Shown here piece after piece: positions 1-5,586 of a DNA stretch of 15,842 nucleotides (positions are counted from its first letter, which is position 1; every line of letters starts with the position of its first letter). The position numbers and the translations under genes are program-made. Source of the DNA: DATLXU01 sp035575515 (GTDB taxonomy: Bacteria > Acidobacteriota > Blastocatellia > UBA7656). Under the pieces are notes generated by a model. The model made no database searches, was not told where the DNA came from, and was given only the letters and a program-made list of their open reading frames with translations. The stretch spans positions 1-15,842 of the forward strand of contig DATLXU010000103.1 of the NCBI GenBank assembly GCA_035575515.1, given 5' to 3'.

Positions 1-515
1 TGTTTTGGCGCTGGCTCGTTTAGCGGCTGGCTCCACAGATTCGAGATTTCATTACGCGTAACAACATACGTGATTGCTGAGCCACCGGGCATCCAGCGAA
101 TCGACCGCGAAGGGCCGCTCAGATCGTCAAACAGCTTGATGGGCGTTCCTCCATCGAAGGGCAGAATGGCTAGCTTCCATTTCCCGCTGTTTATTTCTCT
201 ATACCAGCATGCTATGAGCTTCCCATCGGGAGAGATATCCGGCCACTCTGCGGGATTATTGGTTAATTGAACAGATTCTCCGCCTTCAATGTGAACTCTC
301 CACAAAGTTCGCTCACCGCCCTGCTCAGATGTGTAAGCCTCGTTTATCAGAGCCGAAGTTTCGAGCGTGTGGTCGCATCGCTCTTTCTCCATGAAGCGGC
401 GGGCGAGCCTGCGCAGCTCTTCATAAACGAGCGGCATCAATTGATCTAAAGCCGCTTTGTCGCCATTGCGCCAGTTTATCAGGAGTTGAGTTACTCCCTC
501 CGACATTGTTTCCAT
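1..515 (-). CDS. Truncated ECF sigma factor fused in frame to a TolB/PD40-like propeller (partial)
   Basis: The reverse strand is open for 171 codons from ATG at 515 to the window edge. Residues 1-61 read as the N-terminus (region 2) of an acidobacterial ECF sigma factor of the TIGR02999 type: MPLVYEELRRLARR at about 27-40 and HTLETSALINEAY at about 49-61. Normal members then continue for roughly 120 residues of regions 2-4. Here the next residues (GGERTLWRVHIEGGE, SPDGKLIA, RSIRWMPGGSAITYV) are WD40-like TolB propeller blades, of the kind found at the C-terminus of Ser/Thr kinases that sit beside such sigma genes. The junction is near 330-335. I infer an in-frame deletion between a sigma gene and a propeller gene. 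Sigma activity is unlikely, because region 4 is missing from everything visible. An alternative start is ATG at 506. No strong SD is seen. The 3' end lies outside the window. Confidence 0.75.
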   Translation of the reverse strand, partial: METMSEGVTQLLINWRNGDKAALDQLMPLVYEELRRLARRFMEKERCDHTLETSALINEAYTSEQGGERTLWRVHIEGGESVQLTNNPAEWPDISPDGKLIACWYREINSGKWKLAILPFDGGTPIKLFDDLSGPSRSIRWMPGGSAITYVVTRNEISNLWSQPLNEPAPK

Positions 516-558
516 AGCCCGATCTCAAGGATGCAAATAGAGGCATCGCAGGCGCGGG

Positions 559-587
559 ATTATAACAGATTGAAGATGATTTGCCAG
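559..587 (-). promoter_or_regulatory. Sigma-70 promoter for the sigma/propeller fusion gene
   Basis: On the reverse strand there is a perfect TATAAT (564-559) with CTGGCA (587-582; 4/6 match to TTGACA) at a 17-bp spacing. A start near 552 would give a leader of about 37 nt before ATG at 515. Confidence 0.55.
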
Positions 588-697
588 CCTTCCGAAAAAA
601 TCGGTAACAGTGGAGGGATTTCCCTGAAGTTCTCGCTATAGGGAGTAAGGGTGGAAGAAATCAATCTTCCGAGAATTTTTCTGGAGGAACTAACGAA

Positions 698-1393
698 ATG
701 AAAAGGTTTTTCGCAACAGCAGCCATCGCGACATTGTTTTTGGCCCCTGTGCTCGGCGGCAAGGCTTCAGCGCAAAAAGGCAAGAGCGCTTCAACGCGAG
801 TTACAACGACGATTCAGGGACTGGGACCGGATGCAGCGCCGACCTACCGCATTCAGAGCGATCAGCTTGGCTCCTACAGGTACGGCGTGGACTCTGTCAT
901 ATCGGAAATTCAAGCGACGTATGGAGACTGGGTTCTCGATACAGCAAGCTCGACCGTGAGAAGCGTCTATGTGGATTTCCGCGATCCTGTTCCCGGAACA
1001 AATCCCAACCAGATACCTCCGCCTTTCCTGTATGAGCAGGTATTTGCTCGCTTGATTTCCAAGTGCTCTTTATTCGGCGGCGACCTGAAAACGATGAGGG
1101 CAGGCGACGCTTTAATTTGTCCTCTGTCGGTCAGGTTTGCTTACGCCGGAGCCACCTACCTCTTGCGGATGAACGACAACTTTCCCGGCACGGATTATGT
1201 GAGATGGAGCTGCCTTGCTGAAGACTCTACAGGCAAGTGCAGCCAGTGGAAGATGGAGCCGGGCGCAGAGTACGGCGGAGAGAAGAAGTGCGTGGCGCAA
1301 TTGATAAGGATGTTGACGGTCAGAAACAAAACGACTACTGAAGAAATAGGCAAGTACTATATGTCGTTTGTCGTTGACGTGACGAACCCGTGA
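698..1393 (+). CDS. Secreted protein of unknown function
   Basis: The product has 231 residues. The first 25 form a classic Sec signal peptide: MKRFF, a hydrophobic stretch, then the Ala-rich cleavage site ASA before QKG. The mature part is polar, has several Cys residues (possible disulfides) and no membrane segment, so export to the periplasm or outside is likely. I recognise no domain. The start is supported by GGAGG at 683-687, 10 nt before ATG. It stands alone: the upstream gene is divergent, and the LuxR-type gene follows after 120 bp. No catalytic motif is visible, so no function is proposed. Confidence 0.8.
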   Translation: MKRFFATAAIATLFLAPVLGGKASAQKGKSASTRVTTTIQGLGPDAAPTYRIQSDQLGSYRYGVDSVISEIQATYGDWVLDTASSTVRSVYVDFRDPVPGTNPNQIPPPFLYEQVFARLISKCSLFGGDLKTMRAGDALICPLSVRFAYAGATYLLRMNDNFPGTDYVRWSCLAEDSTGKCSQWKMEPGAEYGGEKKCVAQLIRMLTVRNKTTTEEIGKYYMSFVVDVTNP

Positions 1394-1482
1394 AAGAATT
1401 CGCCCTTCGCAGCAGCGGCCCGATGCTGAGCGTGCGTGAAATGTTTGTTGGGCTTCTGTCATAAGTTGATGAACCGTAAGAT

Positions 1483-1506
1483 GGCGGCTCGGATTCTTTA
1501 GCCGCC
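1483..1506. other. 7-bp inverted repeat between the secreted-protein and LuxR-type genes
   Basis: GGCGGCT (1483-1489) and AGCCGCC (1500-1506) are perfect complements around a 10-nt loop. No T-tract follows. It could be a weak terminator for the upstream gene or a structure just before the HTH gene, whose ATG is 8 nt downstream. Confidence 0.35.
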
Positions 1507-1513
1507 GGATGAG

Positions 1514-1837
1514 ATGAAAACCGGGCGCGTCAGTTTGCGAGCGCGGCTGGGAGTTATGAAAGTTTTTTCGGAAGTAAAGAGCAATAGCCCTTTGCCGATG
1601 AAGAACCAGAAGAACTGTTCGGTAACGTCGCAGGCGAGCAAGCTATCGAGTCGCGAGCGCGAAGTCATCGCGCTTGTATGCGAAGGGTTGAGCAATAGCG
1701 AGATAGCCGAGCGGCTTTTCATCAGCCCCATCACTGTTCGCCATCATCTGTCGGCTATCTATCGCAAGCTGGGCGTAACGAATCGCCTGAAGCTCGTCAT
1801 TTACGCATTCAGGCACAGGATAGTCGCCGGGCCGTGA
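1514..1837 (+). CDS. Small LuxR/GerE-type HTH DNA-binding protein without a receiver
   Basis: The product has 107 residues. Residues about 44-100 are a GerE/LuxR C-terminal helix-turn-helix: LSSREREVIALVCEGLSNSEIA is the entry and scaffold helices, and ISPITVRHHLSAIYRKLGV is the recognition region. Full NarL-type regulators have about 210 residues with an N-terminal receiver. Here only about 43 uncharacteristic, Lys/Ser-rich residues precede the HTH, so it is either a stand-alone HTH protein or a remnant of a response regulator. The start is uncertain: ATG 1514 follows GGATGAG, but ATGs at 1556 and 1598 are in frame. It could regulate the exported protein downstream (2075-4360); this is inferred from position only. 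Confidence 0.75.
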   Translation: MKTGRVSLRARLGVMKVFSEVKSNSPLPMKNQKNCSVTSQASKLSSREREVIALVCEGLSNSEIAERLFISPITVRHHLSAIYRKLGVTNRLKLVIYAFRHRIVAGP

Positions 1838-1884
1838 GGCTGAAAAATAGTACGCTTGTACGATGCGGGCTTTGACCAGTTTTA

Positions 1885-2060
1885 TATAATGCGCCCTGCC
1901 CTTCAGGGACAAGCGATTAACAGGTAAAAGGGGTTGTCTGCAAATACCCGGATAAAGGCGTCGGAGATTCGGCTCCGAATCGCAAGCAGGCCCTTCGGCT
2001 CGCGTGAGGTTACGTGAGCGACATAGAGTGTCGAAAGATAGTTGCTCTAATTATTTTATG
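1885..2060 (+). promoter_or_regulatory. TATAAT box and long structured leader upstream of the BACON-protein gene
   Basis: A TATAAT (1885-1890) lacks a clear -35 at normal spacing. Between it and ATG 2075 the DNA is dense in helices. CCCTG/CAGGG lies at 1894-1908. A long-range 6-bp stem GCGATT (1913-1918)/AATCGC (1978-1983) closes a junction that holds GGG..CCC and CGGAG/CTCCG hairpins. An 8-bp stem with one G-U lies at 1998-2019 and CGACA/TGTCG at 2019-2033. Then comes the SD GGAGG at 2060-2064. This layout resembles a cis-regulatory RNA, but I could not match it to a known riboswitch consensus. Confidence 0.4.
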
Positions 2061-2074
2061 GAGGAATATCGTCA

Positions 2075-4360
2075 ATGCATCGTCTATTAAAGCTATTTGG
2101 CGCTATCAGTATAGTGCTATTGATTATGGTTTTCTCAAATTTGGTTTTCTCACATTCTTCCCGTGCAGCCACAACGGCTCTTCAGAGTGGCTGTAGTTAT
2201 TCATTTTCGCCTTCGAGCAGAACTGTGCCTGGGGCAGGCGGAGACTATGGCGTAGATATTCAGACTCGTGATGGTTGCGGTTGGAAACTTTCAACAGACC
2301 GCGCTAGTAGATCCTGGATTACCATAACGCCCGGCACAAGTGGCACTGGCAGCACAACAGTCACCTATCAGGTTAGCCCTAATCCCAATTCCATCTCGCG
2401 AGATGGAACAATATACATAAACTTCTTTCAGCCCCCTTGCCCACAACCAGCGCCCAGTCCTAGTTGCCCGCCAACGGGCTTCGATGCCGCGTTCACCATT
2501 ACTCAGGAACCCGCTTGCAGTTACTCGATTTCACCACCAGGCCAATCCTTTACCTCTAGCGGCGGGTCGGGCAGTCTGTCGGTGACGACGGGGCCAAGCT
2601 GTGGCTGGTATGTTAATAGTCCTGACAACTGGATACGTATCGCTTCCCCCGCTTCTTCTGCGGTTATTTCTGGCAGCGGCGCGATCACCTTTCAGGTTGA
2701 TCCTAATTCAAGCAAGAACCCTCGCGCCGGAACTATAATCATTACAGAAAACTGTTGCCCTCCTCCAATGACTTGTATTGCGCCGTGTCCAACATACACC
2801 TTCACCGTCAATCAGGATGGGGTTACTTGTAACTACTTGATATCTCCGACTGGCAAATCATTTACATCGAGCGGCGGAGCCGACAGCATAACAGTAAATG
2901 CGCCTTCCGTCTGTAATTGGTCGGCCATAAGCAACGACCCTTGGATTACCATCACCAGCGGCAGCAGCGGCTCCGGCAACGGAACAATTCGATACTCGGT
3001 CGCGGCTAACCCGGACACAAGCACACGCAACGGCACTATCACCATTGAGGATAAAACCTTCACCGTAACCCAAGCTGGCATCAATTGCAGTTACTCGATC
3101 TCACCGCCAGCGCAGCAGTTCGCTTCTGCCGGAGGCAATGGCAAAGTGGATGTCACCGCTGCAAACAACTGTAGATGGGACGCTATCAAAAGCCATGACT
3201 GGATCACCATCACTTCGGGCGCGAGCGGAAGCGGAAACGGCACGGTCAATTTTTCAGTGGCAGCCAACGGCGATCCGAATCCTCGCGCCGGAACCATAAC
3301 CGTCTCCGACAAAACTTTCACCATCAATCAATCGGGCGCTGCCCCTGCTCGCGCTGACCTGACAATAACTAACACTCCGTCGGCTCAGACCGCGACGCCC
3401 GGCTCACGGCTCACTTACACCATCACGCTTTTTAACGCGGGACCAGATGATGCTTCTAACGTTGTTGTCAACGTCGCCTTGCCCACTACCATTTCATTCT
3501 TCTCCGCGTCAGGCAGCGGCTTGCTGAGCGCGCCTGCCGTCGGCACTTCCGGCCCGGTCTCTTTCTCGTATCCATCGCTTCCTCCGGGCGGCTCCGACAC
3601 GATTGCGATAGAGGTCAAGGTACTGGCCGCAGCCGGAACCACATTGCTTAACCGGGCGACCGTCACCAGCTCGTCGAGCGATCCGACATCGGGCAACAAC
3701 TCGGACCAAGCGTTGACATCGGTGCAGGATGGCGGTCTGGTGACGCTGATGTGGGAGCAGCTACCTCAGACGCCTGAGAATCAAACACCGCCTCCGGCGA
3801 ATCTGCAAGTGCGCGTGGGCGCGGCTTCAACGGGAAATAATGTCTCTGTGGAAAGCTTCGATGCGCCTGATCTCGCTCCAGCGGCTGAAGCGTGCGTATT
3901 GACCGGCTATAATATTTATTACGGTCCCGGCGCATCGGTTCAACCGCTTCCGCAGAATCTATTGAAGGTCATTCGGGCCGGTTCGCTTCAAACTGTTGTG
4001 CCGACAGCGCCAGCGGATTCGAGCTATGTGGTCACGGCGGTCTATCGTTGTGATGGCGCGCCGAAGGAAAGCCCTCCTTCGGATGATGTGAGCATCCCTC
4101 GCGGCGGCACTGTCAGCAATTTGAGAGTAGGCTCGAAGCTGAAGATAAACGGCAGCGGCTTCACCAATTCAGTAGAAGTGTTCGTTGACGGAGTGAAGTT
4201 CTCAAAGAAAGCAAAGGTGAATGGCGGCGGCGTTGTTCAGAAAGGCCCTCTCAGCGACGGCAGAAGCATCGGCGAAGTGTTCGTAGCCGGCAAGACTTAC
4301 CTCGTAACGGTTCGCAACATCAATGGCGGCGTTGCCAGCTACAGCTACACTCACCGCTAA
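2075..4360 (+). CDS. Exported multidomain surface protein: four BACON-like domains, DUF11, FN3-like region, IPT-like C-terminus
   Basis: The product has 761 residues. A signal sequence or N-terminal anchor occupies about 1-31 (hydrophobic 10-26, then SHSSRAA). Four BACON-like beta-sandwiches follow at about 40-147, 148-249, 252-335 and 338-421. Each has the signature C-x-Y-x-(I/F)-(S)P, a GG turn, C-x-W, W-I-x-I and a closing FT(I/V)xQ strand. A DUF11 domain covers about 428-547 (GSRLTYTITLFNAGPDDASN, ATVTSSSSDPTSGNNSD). An FN3-like part spans about 552-680, and an IPT/TIG-like end about 685-761 (VGSKLKINGSGFTNSVEVFV). BACON modules are usually linked to carbohydrate or mucin-like binding, so adhesion or polymer binding outside the cell is a fair inference. 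There is no catalytic domain and no clear sorting signal. GGAGG sits 10 nt before ATG. Domains 1 and 2 carry Cys/Pro-rich inserts that 3 and 4 lack. Confidence 0.85.
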   Translation: MHRLLKLFGAISIVLLIMVFSNLVFSHSSRAATTALQSGCSYSFSPSSRTVPGAGGDYGVDIQTRDGCGWKLSTDRASRSWITITPGTSGTGSTTVTYQVSPNPNSISRDGTIYINFFQPPCPQPAPSPSCPPTGFDAAFTITQEPACSYSISPPGQSFTSSGGSGSLSVTTGPSCGWYVNSPDNWIRIASPASSAVISGSGAITFQVDPNSSKNPRAGTIIITENCCPPPMTCIAPCPTYTFTVNQDGVTCNYLISPTGKSFTSSGGADSITVNAPSVCNWSAISNDPWITITSGSSGSGNGTIRYSVAANPDTSTRNGTITIEDKTFTVTQAGINCSYSISPPAQQFASAGGNGKVDVTAANNCRWDAIKSHDWITITSGASGSGNGTVNFSVAANGDPNPRAGTITVSDKTFTINQSGAAPARADLTITNTPSAQTATPGSRLTYTITLFNAGPDDASNVVVNVALPTTISFFSASGSGLLSAPAVGTSGPVSFSYPSLPPGGSDTIAIEVKVLAAAGTTLLNRATVTSSSSDPTSGNNSDQALTSVQDGGLVTLMWEQLPQTPENQTPPPANLQVRVGAASTGNNVSVESFDAPDLAPAAEACVLTGYNIYYGPGASVQPLPQNLLKVIRAGSLQTVVPTAPADSSYVVTAVYRCDGAPKESPPSDDVSIPRGGTVSNLRVGSKLKINGSGFTNSVEVFVDGVKFSKKAKVNGGGVVQKGPLSDGRSIGEVFVAGKTYLVTVRNINGGVASYSYTHR

Positions 4361-4376
4361 CTCTATCAAAAGTTGT

Positions 4377-4416
4377 TGGCGCTGCCTTCGCAATCAACTC
4401 TGCAAAGGCAACGCCA
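4377..4416 (+). terminator. Large hairpin 17 bp after the BACON-protein gene
   Basis: TGGCG-c-TGCCTT (4377-4388) pairs with AAGGCA-a-CGCCA (4405-4416): 11 of 12 positions pair, with one C-A mismatch and a 16-nt loop. No T-tract follows, so intrinsic termination would be weak. Position and stability still suggest a 3'-end structure. Confidence 0.45.
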
Positions 4417-4430
4417 GCCGTAAATAAGAG

Positions 4431-4517
4431 TCAGAGCGGGTTGCGGTCTTCCGTCGCCTGATCACAAAGTTTTGCAAGATTTACGCGGGCCTTCGTGTAC
4501 GTCGTTTGTGTTTCCAT
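4431..4517 (-). pseudogene. Truncated Phd/YefM-family antitoxin (N-terminal remnant)
   Basis: The reverse strand from ATG 4517 encodes 28 residues, including YTKARVNLAKLCDQATED, and then stops at TGA 4431-4433. This is the N-terminal DNA-binding segment of Phd/YefM antitoxins, whose family members run about 75-90 residues and continue with a beta-strand of the type VVIIKR. That continuation and the toxin-binding C-terminus are absent, and no RelE/YoeB/Doc-type toxin follows. Just upstream lies a paired TGTACA operator of the YefM kind, so the regulatory end of a former toxin-antitoxin operon survives. It may still make a short peptide, but I treat it as a decayed gene. Confidence 0.7.
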
Positions 4518-4542
4518 GATTTAGATTCGCCTTTCAAATCGC

Positions 4543-4561
4543 TGTACAGCTTCACTGTACA
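4543..4561 (-). promoter_or_regulatory. YefM-like operator: paired TGTACA motifs
   Basis: A perfect 7-bp inverted repeat, TGTACAG (4543-4549) and CTGTACA (4555-4561) with a 5-bp spacer, contains two TGTACA hexamers centred 13 bp apart. Adjacent TGTACA-core palindromes are the described operator of the E. coli yefM-yoeB operon. It lies 26 bp upstream of the truncated antitoxin start. A TTGTAC on the reverse strand (4562-4557) could double as its -35. Confidence 0.65.
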
Positions 4562-4670
4562 AGCGTGGCGAGTAAAAGACCAGCGAACGGGTTTCCGAGC
4601 AGCGTTCCGTTCCGACTACTACAGAAGCGGATAAAGGCATTTTTCAGGTGCGTTCTTTATGCCTAGCAGG

Positions 4671-4769
4671 TCTGTTGACCTCGCCCGCGCGCGGCGATAG
4701 CCTAAAGCCATGAGCCGATCAAGCCGGAATTACGATGGCAAGCTCACGGTCGATAACCGCGACATAGCA
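4671..4769 (+). repeat. Left copy of a 99-bp direct repeat (polX promoter-like region and first 20 codons)
   Basis: It matches 5488-5586 at a constant offset of 817 bp with two substitutions (G4693/A5510 and C4751/T5568). It starts at TCTGTTGACC and ends at the GCA of polX codon 20. Homology stops abruptly at both ends. Confidence 0.95.
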
Positions 4770-4802
4770 CAAGCCCTGTGCAGAGTATGCGCTTGCTTAT
4801 GA
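4710..4802 (+). pseudogene. 5' fragment of polX left by duplication
   Basis: ATG 4710 opens the same 20 codons as the intact polX-like gene (MSRSSRNYDGKLTVDNRDIA; the two base differences to the right copy change no residue here). It then leaves homology, adds QALCRVCACL and stops at TGA 4800-4802, two bases before the stop of the convergent vapC-like gene. All functional domains are missing, so it is a gene fragment. Since it retains the same upstream box as the intact copy, a 30-residue peptide could still be expressed. Confidence 0.8.
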
Positions 4803-4803
4803 T

Positions 4804-5211
4804 TTATGGTTGTTTGTCGAAGCCTGCCTGCACGAAGTGATGATCGAATGTGAAAGCAGCATTCACATTGAATCTATTCATTACAATGAATGAGATGCAA
4901 TCCGTCAGAGAATAATCTTTGTCCTGATGTTGCTCGAAGTATGCCCATCCTTCCTCGAACAACGCCTCATCTACATGGACAAATTGCACGGAAGGGCTGA
5001 GCAAAAGATTGTTGCCAACCTGAACCGCTTTTGCGTGATAGCCTCGGCTATTGAAATAAGTTACCACTTCGTTGAACACATAAGATGTCGTTACAAATTG
5101 AGGGGGCGTTTGAACAATGCTTTGCCAGTGACGAGTTGCCGCTTCGTGGTTTTGGTCCCTCGTCAGCTCAAGGGCAAGGATGTAGCCTGTATCGAGAAAG
5201 ACTTTGGTCAT
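4804..5211 (-). CDS. vapC: VapC-type PIN-domain toxin ribonuclease
   Basis: The product has 135 residues, the normal length for a PIN toxin. Acidic metal-binding positions of the PIN fold are in place: D7 in FLDTGYI, E48 in FNEVVT, D99 and D104 in DKDYSLTDCISF, and D123 in FDHHF. PIN toxins are Mg-dependent endoribonucleases that cut tRNA or rRNA and are held in check by the partner antitoxin. Its ATG overlaps the antitoxin stop by 4 bp (ATGA, 5208-5211), the usual translational coupling. It lies between the two 99-bp repeats and reads leftward, against polX. The subfamily resembles modules frequent in Cyanobacteria and other soil or water bacteria, which fits horizontal arrival. It appears intact. 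Confidence 0.9.
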   Translation of the reverse strand: MTKVFLDTGYILALELTRDQNHEAATRHWQSIVQTPPQFVTTSYVFNEVVTYFNSRGYHAKAVQVGNNLLLSPSVQFVHVDEALFEEGWAYFEQHQDKDYSLTDCISFIVMNRFNVNAAFTFDHHFVQAGFDKQP

Positions 5212-5417
5212 CGTTGATAGATGTAGAGATCGTGATTGGTGGAAGCGTCAGTCGTGTCATCTGCAATCGGGTCTCGGCCAAGCTGGAAAATTGGGTCTGG
5301 CGAAGACACAGGGATAATGACTATTCTGCCATCCTCTTTACGAATCTCTACCTCTTTTATCCCTTCCAGAAACTGCTTTGGAATGAGCAATCCATTGTCG
5401 GTCACTTCGGTTCTCAT
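5208..5417 (-). CDS. vapB: VapB-type antitoxin with AbrB/SpoVT-like N-terminus
   Basis: The product has 69 residues. The N-terminal half (MRTEVTDNGLLIPKQFLEGI, then VEIRKEDGRIVIIPV) fits a swapped-hairpin AbrB/MazE-like DNA-binding fold. The C-terminal tail (DPIFQLGRDPIADD, DASTNHDLYIY) is the toxin-wrapping motif typical of antitoxins that pair with this PIN subfamily. It would neutralise the downstream PIN protein and autorepress the operon. The start at ATG 5417 is supported by GGAGGA at 5426-5421, 3 nt before it. A palindrome overlapping the -10 lies upstream. The gene is complete. Confidence 0.85.
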   Translation of the reverse strand: MRTEVTDNGLLIPKQFLEGIKEVEIRKEDGRIVIIPVSSPDPIFQLGRDPIADDTTDASTNHDLYIYQR

Positions 5418-5447
5418 GTTTCCTCCAAGAAAGATTTCACTAGACCG

Positions 5448-5465
5448 ATTATATCACATATATAA
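5448..5465 (-). promoter_or_regulatory. vapBC -10 box overlapped by a palindromic operator
   Basis: TATAAT reads on the reverse strand at 5453-5448. It overlaps the perfect inverted repeat TTATAT (5449-5454)/ATATAA (5460-5465) with a 5-bp spacer. A palindrome covering the -10 is the expected layout for autorepression by the VapB/VapC complex. No convincing -35 is visible. Confidence 0.55.
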
Positions 5466-5487
5466 ATCGAGCCTGCGCTTCAATCGC

Positions 5488-5586
5488 TCTGTTGACCTCG
5501 CCCGCGCGCAGCGATAGCCTAAAGCCATGAGCCGATCAAGCCGGAATTACGATGGCAAGCTCACGGTTGATAACCGCGACATAGCA
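5488..5586 (+). repeat. Right copy of the 99-bp direct repeat (functional polX 5' end)
   Basis: Partner of 4671-4769, 97/99 identical. This copy continues uninterrupted into the full polX-like reading frame beyond codon 20. The 817-bp unit between equivalent points contains vapBC. Confidence 0.95.
5492..5520 (+). promoter_or_regulatory. Possible promoter for the polX-like gene, inside the repeat
   Basis: TTGACC (5492-5497), a 17-bp spacer and TAGCCT (5515-5520, weak -10) lie immediately before ATG 5527. No SD is visible, so a leaderless or near-leaderless message is possible. The same arrangement occurs in the left copy at 4675-4703. Confidence 0.3.

Noticed and set aside
1890..2035. Cyclic-di-GMP-I (GEMM) riboswitch upstream of the BACON gene
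   Set aside because: ACAGGTAAAAGG and GGATAAAGGC resemble GEMM segments loosely, but the invariant GCAAACC, GAAA tetraloop and CGCAAAGCC positions are not met. I list only an unclassified structured leader.
4671..5586. 99-bp repeats as a transposon target-site duplication
   Set aside because: Target duplications are normally 2-14 bp. No transposase or clear terminal inverted repeats flank the vapBC segment. The short TGCGCTT shared near both inner ends is too small to mean much.
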